Made by a program: the position numbers and the translations under genes. Shown here piece after piece: positions 21,490-33,485 of a DNA stretch of 64,000 nucleotides. The number at the start of each line of letters is the position of its first letter. Position 1 is the stretch's first letter. Location: the NCBI GenBank assembly GCA_009809945.1, contig WTPW01002408.1:27127-91126 (forward strand), read 5' to 3'. The notes beneath the pieces were generated by a model. The model ran no database searches and had not been told where the DNA came from. It worked only from the letters and a program-made list of their open reading frames with translations. Source of the DNA: Gigaspora margarita. Its lineage: Eukaryota > Glomeromycota > Glomeromycetes > Diversisporales > Gigasporaceae.

Positions 21490-21780
21490 ATAGTTTTTTT
21501 TGTAGTTAGATCTTTAGTAATCGAGTTTGTTCTCAAGATTGATAGTACATATAGATTATACTTGTTAGAAGAAGCTGTAGATTTTAATATTGATGAAAGT
21601 CGCAACTTGGGTTCAACTTTTGTAATCTTAAATCTAGTAAAGTAAAACTGAAAAGCTTGTCGAAACTATTGGCCATTCTTTTTAATTTATTTACAGTATT
21701 AATTTAATTATTATTTTTCTTATTATTTATTGTTAGCAATTTAGTTTTGATACAAAGCTTTTCACACACACATCCGATAG
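21490..21780 (+). repeat. ~300-bp dispersed repeat, copy 1 of an inverted pair
   Basis: This stretch matches 39220-39540 in reverse complement at about 80%, including GATTGATAGTACATATAGAT and TTATTGTTAGCAATTTAGTT. One frame in this copy reads IDSTYRLYLLEEAV but is not kept in the other copy. It is probably an unclassified transposon fragment. Confidence 0.65.
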
Positions 21781-22639
21781 ATCGTTATTTAAAATTTAAG
21801 ATATCGATGTTTTTTTTAAATCTAATCGAATTATATGTGTAGCAATTACTATTAGCCAAAATAATAAATTATTGTGATTATTAAATTTTAAAAAATGTAT
21901 CTTTTACCTATTAACGCCCTTAAACAACGCTTTGAAAATCGTGAAACGCTAATTTGCCAAATTTGATGTGTTTTACTAAATTGGATTAATATTGTATGAT
22001 TATCTAATGGTACAAACTAATTTAAGCGAAAAAATAGCTAAAAAAGTAAATTTCATGTTTCACGAACTTGAAAGCGTTTTGCATAGTCAACTACAGTTCT
22101 TGCTCTTCAATTTGAATTTGTTATTGAGATTGTTTTTGCTGTTGTTATTGTTATGCAACTGTAAAAAAAAATAAAAAATAAGAAGTATAAAAACTGATGA
22201 ATACATTGGTAAATATTGAAAAAAATTTTCTTTCTAATACTGATTTAGATAGATAAATTTATTGCTTTTTCTCTTTTAGTTAATTTTCTGATCGGAAATT
22301 ATGGTGGCTTGATTATCTGATAATCAAATTACTTTCGTTAAGAGAATGCTTTTTCTATGTTGACCTCTTCGTGATTTACTGCCCAATCAAATTGCTTTTT
22401 TATTACTCATCGCTCTATCCAATGGTTTTTCCATACACAAAATTTTTTTTTTGATATATGCAGAAAAAAAAGATTACTCGTTTTGCATACGTATCTTTTT
22501 TTTTTACAAGATCCTAATCGTGCAATAAGTTATCTGAATTAGTACGTGCATTGACTAAAATTACCGGTTTACTAATTTACCATCATTAATAAGCAGAATT
22601 TAAAAAAAATACTCCATTATCAGAATAACATTCTAAAAA
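21781..22639. other. AT-rich intergenic DNA, nothing recognised
   Basis: Contains T-rich runs and a 60-codon frame (21992-22174) without recognisable features. No RNA gene or terminal repeat is seen. Confidence 0.4.
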
Positions 22640-23414
22640 AAGAATAGATTTGCATTATCATAAATGACTTATTGTAATAGAAACCACAACAATTAATTCC
22701 AATATGAATTTACTCAAAACCATACTGCATGTACAATAACTAACAAGTTTTAGAAATTTAAGACAGTTGATTCTAATATCAACTAATTTAACTACATACA
22801 GCAATAGCAAGTTTTTTATTTTGCCTCATATTTTCGTTATGGTGTATAATTACAAAAACATATACTGGTATTTCCTCTTTTGCTATCGAAAAACCTATAC
22901 AGCAGTTCACGACTTCAACTTTTTTTTTTTTTGCATTTGTTCTATTATGTGTTTAACACCTAGGCTGGCGTTCTGACCGCCCAATCTTTTACCATGTAGT
23001 CCTGCCAAGTCATACTATCCAGTATTCTTGGTTTAATAACTAGCAATACTGATTACATATATCACTTTCATCACTGATCAGGTTACTAATAACCAAAATT
23101 ACCTTTTACTCATGGATAATAGATGATTCGAGATAAAAGCCACCTTGATCCAAACATATCAAGACAGTAATTCGTGATAGACCACAATAGTCAGTAAGTT
23201 TTTCAGCAAAATTTTTTACAGCAAGCATGATAGTAATTTCACTAATCAATCTTTAATCGCTAATATGCACCACAACTGTCAGTAAATTTGTAAAAATAAA
23301 TTTTTACAGTAAATCATAGCATTGTAGAATTCGCAACTGTAATTCCAATGCAAATGTGTTATAGAATTTATGACTATAATTCCAACACAAACTACTTCAA
23401 CTTTAATGCATATT

Positions 23415-23512
23415 GTGTATCACCATTGTAGTTTGTAATTTTTTGTATATCACCATTGTAGTTTATAATTTTGTGTGTATCACCATTGTAGTTTGTAATT
23501 TTTTGTAATAAA
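23415..23512 (+). repeat. Local tandem TATCACCATTGTAGTTTGTA, three ~43-50-bp units
   Basis: The phrase GTATCACCATTGTAGTTT(G/A)TAATTTT is repeated three times in a row within the satellite array, a recent local expansion. Confidence 0.8.
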
Positions 23513-24469
23513 TTTTTTACAAGTAAGTTATGATAAAATAATTTCAATACATACATTATGTTACCGTTTTAATAATGGCAATTAATTTAACCATATGATG
23601 AGTCATTGTAATAGCTCATAAGTTTTGTAATAGAATTTTTACAGTAAATCAAATAGAAATTATAACAATTTCGATACAATCTAACTCATACTGTAAAGTG
23701 AAATGAAGAAATTATAAGAATTAAAAAAAAGAATTAAGAATCTGATCTTAAAATTCATTTAAGAATGCACGAACTTTGTTACTTTTGATGAATAAGATTA
23801 AGTAAAATAAATCTTCTGCAACATGAGAAAAAATTTTAACACTAAAAAAAAAAACATATACTAATTTTGCTATAGAACTACCTACACTAAATTCTATCTT
23901 AATATTTTGATATACTATATTAATTATATTTCATATAGCTCACTGCATTTGTCGATATGTTTCTTGTAAAACAAAACTAACTTAATACATATTGTGACAT
24001 TATGATAAATCATAAGCTTTATAATTGAATTTTTATAGTAAATCAAATAGAATTATACAATTTTATACATCTAACTCATAGTTAACTAAGTAAAGTTATT
24101 GCTGGTGATGTAATGAAATTGTAAGAATTAAAAAAATAAAAAATCTTTAAATAGAGGATTTTAAAATTTATCTAAAAATGCCCAAAAAATGTTAGTTTTA
24201 ATAATGAATAAGCTTTAGTAAAATAATTCTTTAGCAAATATGAGAAAATTTTTAATTTACAGAATACATCTACTGTATTAAGCAATTATAAAAAAAAACT
24301 TACACTAATTTGCTATAGAACTACCTACATTAAATTCTATTCTAATATTTTGATATACAAAAATATTTTGCATAGCTCACTGCATTTGCCCAACGCTTTT
24401 CTTGTTAGCCTTGTAAAATCACAAAATGATCTACAAAAATTAACCAATCAGAATGAAAGCCTGCTATGC

Positions 24470-24655
24470 TTGGCTGGCTGGGTCAGAATTGAACAAATTT
24501 GCCCAAGATAATTAAAAATTTTACTAATGAAATCATATCCGTTCATTAAGTAAAAAATGACCAGCTGATAATTTTGCAATAGAACCTACTAACAACTAGG
24601 GCTAAACACTGACCCAGATAAGATGCATCTGTCCTGAAAATTTGGTTACCCTTTT
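24470..24655. mobile_element. GGGTCCCCAAAATTC MITE family, degraded copy
   Basis: It retains TTTTACTAATGAAATCATATCC, CCAGCTGATAATTTTGCAAT and GGGCTAAACACTGACCCAGA in the same order as the copy at 10931. The termini are diverged. Confidence 0.6.
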
Positions 24656-24928
24656 GTAAAAAATTATTGGGCAATATTATTTCGGAATTGTACTATCTGA
24701 AAATAATTTAGTAAAGTAACATACACACATGAGCATTATGACAAGCATGGCACTATTCATGCATGTTTGCAGGTTAACCTTTATAGGGTGTTTATATTTT
24801 TAAATTTTTGCATTGTGCATAGTACTACTCATGTTGTTTGCATGTGGGCGTTATACTTAGCCCTTATAAGAAGCGTTTATTTTTTAAATTTTTGCATAGG
24901 CATATGATAAAGGCAAATATTATAATTG

Positions 24929-25030
24929 GTCACATTAGGCTGTTCAAAGTTAATTTTTCGATAACATCACCTCCCCCCTTCCATTTTAATGTCCCCCAGT
25001 AAATGAACATATAAAAAAAGTAAAAATTAA
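24929..25030. mobile_element. Partial PIF/Harbinger-type MITE
   Basis: TTA followed by GGCTGTTCAAAGTTAATTTT and GATAACATCACCTCCCC resembles the left half of the intact element at 25711. The right end is not found. Confidence 0.45.
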
Positions 25031-25710
25031 AAGAAATAAAAATATTAGATAACTGCGAAATAACACGAAAAGGTGTGGTTTCGAATTTTGGCCTAAATTA
25101 AGCTTAAGTCAAGCTGAATTTTAAAATAACTCCTTGTACATTATTTCGCGGTTATACAGCAAATATAAATAATTTAAAATAAAAAAAAAATCGAATTAAA
25201 AAAAAAATAAAATAAAAAAAAGTAATATATCTTTTTCTCATAATAAAATTATCATTCTGTCACGAGTGTCCTGTACATTTTTACCAATCATTTTGCACAT
25301 GTGAAAATTAGATGGTATAAATGTCACGATTACATGTCATGAGAAATTCACAATATTGATTATATCAAATACACGTTAATGGCCCTTATGTCATATAGTA
25401 TCATATTCCGTGAATATTTAGTGTGTAAATGAATTTTAACTTTTAAGGGTATGTATTCGTGAGAATAATTTATTGTAATAGATCGATTATAAATGAATGA
25501 CAAATCTGTTACACATTAATCATGCAAATAATCAGATTTAATATTAAAATAGTAATCACATAACCAATAAATTTTCCACAGTTTTTTTGAATAGCAACAA
25601 AAATGCGATTGAATTTTTTTTTTTAGAATCAGTTGTCAATCTATTTGTTCTTTAAAAAAAAAATTGAGTTTTGTCATTATGCACACTTTGTATCTTTGAA
25701 ATTGGATTAA

Positions 25711-25965
25711 GGCCTCTTGAAGTTAATTTTTTGGTTAACATCACCCCCTAGCTGAAGTCTCCCCCATCTCCCTCCGAAAATGAACAGACAATCAAAACGC
25801 TGGATGTCTCTCACCAGTCACCTGATTTATATCAACCAATGAAATTGGCCTATCTTTGTTCATTTTTATATGTTCGTTTCATATGTTTGTTTCATTTTAT
25901 CCTCCTCCCCGCTCTCAAGAGTCCTGGAAAAGTGATGTTAACCAAAGAATCAACTTCAAACGGCC
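25711..25965. mobile_element. 255-bp PIF/Harbinger-type MITE with TAA TSD
   Basis: GGCCTCTTGAAGTTAATTTT at the left is mirrored at the right by the inverse of GGCCGTTTGAAGTTGATTCT, continuing through GGTTAACATCAC. TAA lies on both sides (25708-25710, 25966-25968). It interrupts a satellite unit whose uninterrupted versions read GATTAACTG, confirming insertion at TAA. Confidence 0.8.
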
Positions 25966-28900
25966 TAACTGAGATGTGGATAACGTTAATAACATGTGTT
26001 AGTGAGTCACATACTGTGTATCACCAAAATAGTAAAGTTTATAACAGTAACACATAATAGTAACTATAATAATTCCAACATGAACTAACTCAACCCTAAA
26101 CCCGTATTGCGCAAGTTTTGTATGAGAATTTTTAGCAGTAATTCATGATAGAAACCACAATAATTTGTTCAAACTCAACCTTGAAATGTACTATCTATTG
26201 AGTAGGTTTTTTTATAGTAATTCACAATAGAATTTATGCTAATTCTAATACAAAATAATTCACCTTTTATCGTTACTGGAATAGTGAGTTCTGTAGCCAA
26301 ATTTAAAAAATTGAGTTTCGTTCATGATGGGTATTTTGTATCTTTGGAATAAGATTAACTGGGATGTGGATAACGTTAATAACATGTGTTAGTGAGTTAC
26401 ATACTGTGTATCACCAAAATAGTAAGGTTTATAACAGTAACATATGATAAGAAACTATAATATTTCCAATGTGAACTAACTCAACCCTAACTCTTATTGT
26501 GATTATTAGAATAGCATGCAAGTTTTGTATGAGAATTTTTAACAGTAATTCATGATAGAAACCACAATAATTTGTTCAAACTCAACCTTAAAAGTATAAT
26601 CCATCAAGTAGGTTTGTAACAGAATTTTTTTATAGTAATTTATGATAGAAATTATGCTAATTTTAGTACAAAATAATTCACCTTTTTATCATTACCAAAA
26701 TAGGGAGTTCTGTAGCAAAATTTAAAAAAAAATTGAGTTTTGTTCATTATGGGCACTTTGTATATTTGAAATTAGATTAACTGAGATATAGATAATTAAT
26801 AATGTATGTTAGTGTGTCATATACTATATATCACCAGAATAGTAAGCTTGTAACAGTAATACATGATAGAAAACATAATAATCCAATGCAAACTAACTCA
26901 ACTCTAACCCCATATTGTGATTATTAAAATAGCATACAAGTTTTGTATGAGAATTTTTAAAAGTAATTCATGATAAAAACACAATTATTTGATCAAACTA
27001 AACCTTAAAATGTGAGTAGGTTTGTAAAAGAATAATTTATAGTAATTTATGATAGAAATTACGCTAATTCTAATACAAAATAATTCACCTTTTCATCATT
27101 ACTGGAATAGTCAAAATTTAAAAAATCGAGTTTCATTCATTATGGGCACTTTGTATCTTGAAATTTGATTCACTGAAATATGGATAATGTTAATAACATG
27201 CATTAATGAGTCACATACTGTGTATCTCCAGAATAACAGTATTACATGATAGAATTTATAATAATTACAATGTGAACTAACTCAACCCTAACCCTGTATT
27301 GTCATTATTAGAATAGCATGCAAGTTTTATATGAGAATATTTAACAGTAATTCATGATAAAAACTACAATAATTTAATCAAACTCCAAAATGTATTATCT
27401 ATTAAGTAGGTTTGTAACAGAATTTTTTATAGTAATTCACAATAGAAATTACGATAATTCTAATACAATCACATTTTTGTCATTAGGGAAGTGCAGTAAA
27501 TTAAGTAAATTACATGATTAGGGTTTACATAGGTCCTGACCCCTCTAGTGATAGTGATAGGACTATTGACCAATCAAATTTTATAATTTTTAAAAAAAAC
27601 TCAAAAACGTCTTTAACCTAAAAAAAAGCTACCCCACAATTAACAAAAGTCGCTATATAGTAAAGTCTAAATTTTACTAAGCAAGTTGATTAAACTTGCT
27701 TAGGTAAACTTATTCAGAAGATCAAAATACACGTATTATAAAATTTTTATAAGTATTAGAGAATTTTTTATTAATTGACTTTTGATTTTTACGTTCGACA
27801 GAAAAATTAAAATTTTTTTAAAAAATATATTCAACGAATGTAAAAATTAAAAGTTAAATAATAAAAAATTCTTAAATTTTAATAAAATTTTAGATTATAT
27901 GTATTTTGTCTTCCAAACAAGTTTACTTAATTGATAATTATCAATTGACATAGTAGAATTTAGACTTTACTATGTAGCAACTATCTGCAATTAACTAAAA
28001 ATTGATTAACTAAAAATTGATTTTACTTCAATATTATTGGCTATTTATACTATATATTATATATAAGGTAGACTGGCCTATTTCCGCATACCATCCTATT
28101 CTGCAAATTTTCTCTTTTTTTTGTTACTGTGCCATTTTTTAGACCAATTCATGTGATTTGTTAATAAATAGCCCTAGTATATAACATATTCAATCAAACT
28201 CTACTATATTACATATTTATTGCATCATCGCCATATCAATTAACTATTTAATTGATTATCTAATCAGCTCAAATTTCTTTAACCAAAAATTTTTAGCGCT
28301 ATTTCTAATTTATTTGTTACAATTTACTCTTATTTTATTTACCTAAATACAAAGAAATGTCAAAATTGGTTAAAGTCAGTTCAGATAAAAAAAAAATAAA
28401 AAAATAGATATATATAAAAAAAAATAGCACTTATCTTAAAAAGGTTCCAGATCAACCAATTGACCTAATTTTTATCATGCAAATTGAGAAGTATATATGT
28501 AGTACGTACGTACATACATATATATACAAAAGCCACAAAAGCAAAGTATTTTCTTTTTCTTTGTTTGTTTGTGGCCAATGAATAAAAAAAATCAAAATTT
28601 TTTTCGCACTATATATATAAATTCAAGATCTTCTTAACTTTATCTCCAAACTACTTTAAATTTTTGATGCCATTTTTTGTCTTTATTTTATCTACTAACT
28701 TATGTATACTGTGAATATTGCGAATATTATGAATTTATAAACGATTAAAACATAAGAAAAGGTTCGAAAAAAAAAAAATAAAAAAAAAAATAAAAAAAAA
28801 ATAGAAAAAAATAAAAAAAATACTAAATAAAAAAAAACTTTCGATCATTTATTTTACCCGATCATTTTTTGTACCTGATCTTTCTTTATACCTAATAATA

Positions 28901-29032
28901 TTTGTACATACATGTATGTATACATTTTATTCAATCATTTTTTTGTTTGCGACACATATAAAATATTACGCACATGTATTTTATTGTGTTGTGGTCTATT
29001 TTTTTTTTTTTAGCACTGTAACTAAAAAAAAA

Positions 29033-30947
29033 ATGTTGTTAGTAAAAATTCAACACCAAGAAGCGCTTCAGCAAAATTTACAAAACCCTTTAGCAAATCA
29101 AGAAACTTCCCTTCAAGCTACTATTCGTGCTGTACTCGAATTTCTTGAAGCCCAAAAAACTAGCTCAACACCACCTTTAAGTGTTCATAGAGTTGCTCTT
29201 GAGTTTGGCATTGCAGACCGAACTTTACATGATGCTATAAAAAAAGGTGTTCCAAATCGTCGTGGTCCTCCTGCTATACTTACGGCCTATGAAGAAAATG
29301 AAATAGCTAGTTATTGTTTAAACATGCAGCAACATGGGTTTGGGCTTACCAAAGAGGAGGTCGTCTAAAGCCTAGCACTTTACGAAATTGCCTGATATAT
29401 AACCCGGATCAGTCCAAACAAAACAAAGCGAGACGACAAAGACAAAAACACGAAATATATAAAAAATGGCTATCTAAACTGGTCTGGTTTGACTAAGTAG
29501 AAGTGTGGGAATGCGATTTTACTATATACAAAACACTTTCCTCTAAACTGACCCTAACCCTAACCCTAAAAATCAGAAAATCAGAAAAATCAGGTAATTT
29601 CATAAGGTACCAGGCTTTAGACGTCCCCCAAAGAGGCAGTCAATACAATGGTTATGCAGATTCTTAGTACTCAGAATCAAAAAAATCTGTTTGATTGTGC
29701 TATTGGTTATAAGTGGTAGAAAAGATTTATGAAAGACCATCCAGAACTTTTATTTCATACACCTCAAGAACTTTCTCAAGCATGTGCAAGTAAAGCCAAT
29801 CCGATAGTTCTTAAGGACCATTTCGAAAAACTTAAAAACCTTTTTGATGATTATTCTTTAACTCCAGATCGAATCTGGAATATGGATGAATCAGGGTTTA
29901 ATATTTCTGCCCAATTACAAAAAGTTTTAGCAAAAAAAAGTGCCCGACAAGTTCATAAAACAGCAGTTAGAAATTCTAAAGAACATATTTCTGTATGTCC
30001 TACAATTTTAGCTGCAGGAACCTATATTCTACCATTGCTTATTTACAAGAGAGTTAATGTTCTTGATGAATTGTTATCTGGTTCATCTGTACCACCTGGC
30101 ACTGTTGTAGGTTTTACCGATACTGGTTATATGCATGAAAANATTTTTAGAATGTACATTGAACATTTTAATAAATCTATTCCACCTTTTAGACCGGTTT
30201 TACTTATGCTTGATGGACATGCTAGTCATATTGATTTAGTTAGTATTAATTACTGCCATGACAATGGAATTTTATTATATGTTCTTCCATCAAATACAAC
30301 ACATATTCTTCAACCTTCTGAGATACCTTTTAAAAAACTTAAACTTGAATATGATAAAGCTTCTGACAATTNTAGATTTACTAATAACCAAAGAATTGTT
30401 ACAAAATATTCTTTTGCACAAATTTTTGGTGAAGCTTTTTTTAAAACTTACACTCCTAACAGCAATTAGAAATGCTTATGCTACAACTGGAATTTGGCCT
30501 TGGAATCCTAATGCAATTAATCCAGACTGCTTGGCACCTTCATTACCAACTGAAAAAACATTAGAAGTTTCTTTTAAACTACAATATGAACATAATACAA
30601 GAAGTCTTAAACTTGCACAACTTGAAAAAGCAAACCAACAATTACAAGAATACATTCAAGCTCTTGAAAACCCTGGAACTACATCTTTATCATCAATTAT
30701 AAAATATCCATCTATGAAAACCTTTTCAAGTGAAGAAAAAGCCAAAACTCGACCTAAAGCTTTTAATTTTGGAAGTTTAGTAACTTCTGAAGCTATTACA
30801 AAAGAATTACCAGAAAAAGAAAATATTAAACAAAAAAAAATAGAAGATATAAAACTAAGAAAAGAACAAAGAGCAAAAAAAAAAGCAAAAAAAGTAAGTT
30901 CAAAAACTAAAAAACTAATTATTAAAAAAAAAAATTATAAAACATAA
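29033..30947 (+). pseudogene. pogo/Tigger-like transposase (HTH + DDE_1), interrupted
   Basis: The N-terminal part (29033-29357) has a psq/CENP-B-type helix-turn-helix: RAVLEFLEAQ, LSVHRVALEFGIADRTLHD. The catalytic DDE_1 core follows after a MITE insertion: NMDESGF (first D), LLMLDGHASH (second D), and LPSNTTHILQPSEIPF, where E stands at the position usually held by the third D. The tail is lysine-rich (KKKAKKVSSK). Breaks: a 270-bp MITE with stops at 29358-29627, a TAG in place of a likely Trp codon near 29717, and a frameshift near 30450-30460 (TYTP continues as TAIRNAYATTGIWPWNP in another frame). The start is chosen at ATG 29033; an in-frame ATG at 28916 precedes a poor hydrophobic stretch. 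Confidence 0.85.
29358..29627. mobile_element. 270-bp MITE inserted in the transposase, carrying telomere-type repeats
   Basis: The ends GTCGTCTAAAGCCTAGCAC and (inverted from the right) GACGTCTAAAGCCTGGTACC pair over about 40 bp with mismatches. A direct repeat CCAAAGAGG lies at 29349-29357 and 29628-29636 (8-9 bp), as for hAT-type insertion. Joining the flanks restores the frame TKEAVNTM. The interior holds CCCTAACCCTAACCCTAA at about 29552-29569, three units of the common fungal telomere repeat. Confidence 0.8.
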
Positions 30948-32339
30948 AATTTTTAAGAAGTTTATATTATATTAACAGGAATAGGAAAGGAAGTTAAATT
31001 TTCTATAAATTTTACAAAATTTAGCTTTATTTAGAAAAATTTTTTTTGTATATAAATATTATTCAATTTAAATATTTTTTAATAATAAATTGATTATATA
31101 TATTATATATATTTTTTAGTAAAAAAATATTAATTTTTAAAAAAGTTTTATATATAATAAAAAAAAGTTTGTGGAAATAGGCCAGTCTACCTTATATATA
31201 GGATGTAATAGATGGGTGACCCCTCTAGAAAATTACATGATTTACTGTGCTTCTCTCACTGGAATAGTGAGTTCTGTAGCAGAATTTTAAAAAATTGAGT
31301 TTTATTTGTTATGGCACTTTGTATCTTTGAAAAAAGCACCAGTAGTGCCCCCACAACTTGCAAAAAATAAAATTAAACTGAATTAAAAAAAATAAAAAAG
31401 TAATTTAAAAAAATGAAAAAAGTACTTAGCAGAAACCTAAGTTCTTTAATGTACAGTAACTAGGCCTCCGCATGGGCCAGGGCTACCCATGGGTATCCTA
31501 AGGGTATTACCACTAGGGCCGGGCTTGGGCATCAAATTACAAACTCTAGGGCAGGGTAGGGCTAAGAATCGCAGGCCCTTAATTATATCGGTATGGCTTG
31601 GGTACCAGCCCATATACCCGTAGGGTAGCCCATTATACATGCACATGACTATCCACCAATTAAAACCAGGGACGGTGAATAATATCGATCATATATAAAA
31701 TGATAATTTTAGGCCAAATCATGGGGAAATCAATATTTTCGCAAATTTTAATGCAGTGTAACAATATGCACTTGGGCAAAATTAAGGTATAATTCGGGCC
31801 AGACAATATAAATTTGCTAACTTAAAACATTGATAAGTTTCGGTAAAATAGACAATCAACAAGTAGGGATGAGAATCGATTCTCTAATAATTGATTTAAT
31901 CGTTAATCGAATTAGAATCGATTCTCATTTTTGTATAATTGATTTAATCGTTTCTAGAAATGATTATATATTTTTGAATCGATTCTTAAATTAGATTCGA
32001 TTCTAGGCGTATAATCATTTTAATTATAATAAACTTTCACTAATTTTCAAGTTATTTATTTATTTTAAAAACAGCTCTTTTATTTTTAAACTTTATAAGT
32101 CATTTAGCTTAGCCTTTAGTTCGTACTCAGCCATCTTTATTTCGCAAGTTATTTACTTAATTATTTTTAAATATTCTCTGGTAAAGTAATTATTACAGCT
32201 ATATGTTTGTTAAATATAAGGCATATTGTTTTATTAAATTTTAAGCCTATAGTTTATAGCCAGACATATTATAGTGGCTAAGTTTATTATTTTTAATTTT
32301 TAAGACCATTTCTTAATTTTTATATGAATGAATAAATAA

Positions 32340-32710
32340 GGCCACGCAAAGTTGATTTTTCGTTTTGCATTACCCGCTGACCCATTTTTTCAATTTTTCC
32401 ATTTTTTTTTTTAGATCCCAATTGTGCCAATTGTTCGATTTTTGACATTTATTTTTTTACGCTATTTTCATCTGGTCTCACCCGACAGAGACCTTAATTT
32501 CCTGTAATTGTCCAATAGGACTGATGGAAAAAATATAATTGCTGACCCAATTTTTTGATTCCTTGTTGTACAAAATGAAAAATTAACCTTGCATAACCTT
32601 AGATGTGAACATTATTCTATTAATTTACAGTAAATTAAAAAAAAAAAAAAAAAATACCCATGGTTTCAGATTCCATGTAATGCAAAATGAAGATTTAACT
32701 TTGCGTGGCC
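32340..32710. mobile_element. Nest level 4: 371-bp PIF/Harbinger-type MITE, TSD TAA
   Basis: GGCCACGCAAAGTTGATTTT at the left is mirrored by TTAACTTTGCGTGGCC at the right, with TAA outside (32337-32339, 32711-32713). The neighbouring tandem unit provides the empty site AATAAATAATATTGCCC. Related copies lie at 36705-36908 and 36934-37031. Confidence 0.85.
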
Positions 32711-32835
32711 TAATATTGCCCAAATAATTAAGCCTTAATTTTTACCGAATGAATAAATAATATTGCCCAAATAATTAAGCCTTAATTTTTNNACAAATGA
32801 ATAAATAATATTGCCCAAAATGATTAAGCTTTTTA
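32711..32835 (+). repeat. ~64-bp tandem repeat around the level-4 MITE
   Basis: TAATATTGCCCAAATAATTA followed by AGCCTTAATTTTTACCGAATGAATAAA is repeated about two and a half times, with two N bases at 32791-32792. The MITE is inserted in the first unit. Confidence 0.8.
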
Positions 32836-33485
32836 TTATTGTTCAATTTATTTGTATAAAGTAAGTTTTTTTTTTGTTTCTAACTTTATCGGCATGGCTA
32901 CTACAACTTCGTCAACTTGAAAACCAACAAAGTACATTATCTGAGGATGATAGATTTAGTGAAATAAGATTATATCTCTGATAATAATGGTATTTTTGCT
33001 GATGATTATGATGGTGATAAAACTGATAGTAATAAGTGATAACAACATATATATAGGATTTGATTATCGATTATAAATCGATTATAACCGATTCAATCAC
33101 TGATTAAAGTTTTTAGAATTGATTCTCATCCCTATCAACAAGCATGAAAGAAATTTTAGTTACTGATCACGTTATATCATGTTATCTGTAACTGTTGTAC
33201 AAAATTTTGCATCTAATTGGCCAATCATGGGTATATCGATATAAATTGATATTTTTGCAAAATCAAATCGATATTATTCACTATCCCTGATTAAAACTTA
33301 TATTAATATTAAGCCCGTGGGTACCCACGGGTACCTGCGGGCTTTAAGGGCCGAGTAGGGTATCAATTTTGGGGCCCTAGGGTAAGGGTAAGGGCTTGGA
33401 GATTAAGCCCATTAATAAACGGGTAGAGCTAGAGTAGGGCTAGGGTATTACTACTACCCGGCCCATGCGGAGGCCTAACAGTAAC

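Larger units (their letters stand above)
22640..27485 (+). repeat. Satellite-like array, ~100-bp monomers in ~400-bp higher-order units
   Basis: The basic monomer is roughly AGTTTTGTAACAGAATTTTT, ACAGTAATTCATGATAGAAA, then AATAATTCCAATACAAACTA and ACTCAACC. It recurs throughout. From about 25660 the monomers form a higher-order unit of three related blocks plus a divergent block with ATGGGCACTTTGTATCTTTG and GATGTGGATAACGTTAATAA. Unit starts near 25972, 26354, 26782 and 27175 give periods of 382, 428 and 393. The 22.6-24.4 kb part is older and more diverged. MITEs are inserted at 24.47 and 25.71 kb. The array resumes briefly after the pogo element (31257-31340) and reappears inverted at 38.5-42.2 kb. 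A 70-codon frame at 25839-26057 is not a gene. Confidence 0.75.
28066..31192 (+). mobile_element. pogo/Tigger-like DNA transposon, 3.1 kb
   Basis: Terminal inverted repeats AGGTAGACTGGCCTATTTCC (28066) and its inverse (ending 31192) are nearly identical over about 22 bp, with TA outside each end. Between them lies one transposase gene on the plus strand. A-rich simple sequence (28740-28830) and AT-rich DNA fill the 5' part. The well-kept termini suggest a fairly young insertion despite the broken gene. Confidence 0.85.
27486..31256. mobile_element. Older TIR element opened by the pogo insertion
   Basis: Left GGGAAGTGCAGTAAAT with AAATTACATGATTAGGG faces right AAATTACATGATTTACTGTG followed by CTTCTC. 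Both continue into GACCCCTCTAG. It interrupts the satellite phrase TCATTACTGGAATAGTGAG. A member of the TA-flanked palindromic family occupies about 27590-28010. The target duplication is unclear. Confidence 0.55.
31864..33134. mobile_element. Nest level 3: hAT-type element, 8-bp TSD TCAACAAG
   Basis: The ends are TAGGGATGAGAATCGATTCT and AGAATTGATTCTCATCCCTA. Perfect duplications are at 31856-31863 and 33135-33142. Subterminal regions are rich in AATCGATT/TTAATCG words, possible transposase-binding sites. Confidence 0.85.
31667..33289. mobile_element. Nest level 2: hAT-type element, 8-bp TSD ATTAAAAC
   Basis: The ends are CAGGGACGGTGAATAATATC and the inverse of CAGGGATAGTGAATAATATC. Perfect duplications are at 31659-31666 and 33290-33297. 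CAGGG termini with 8-bp duplications are characteristic of hAT elements. Confidence 0.85.
31461..33477. mobile_element. Nest level 1: hAT-type element, 8-bp TSD ACAGTAAC
   Basis: Ends TAGGCCTCCGCATGGGCC and the inverse, with perfect 8-bp duplications at 31453-31460 and 33478-33485. The arms (about 200 bp each) are GC-richer, with CCCATGGGTA/TACCCACGGG words. No transposase is present. All inner levels lie between the arms. Confidence 0.85.

Noticed and set aside
30258-30470. Separate protein starting at 30258
   Set aside because: Before about 30460 this frame is a shadow of the transposase frame; only the part after the frameshift is real coding sequence.
31446-31646. 66-codon proline/glycine-rich frame
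   Set aside because: It is the GC-richer arm of the level-1 hAT-type element.
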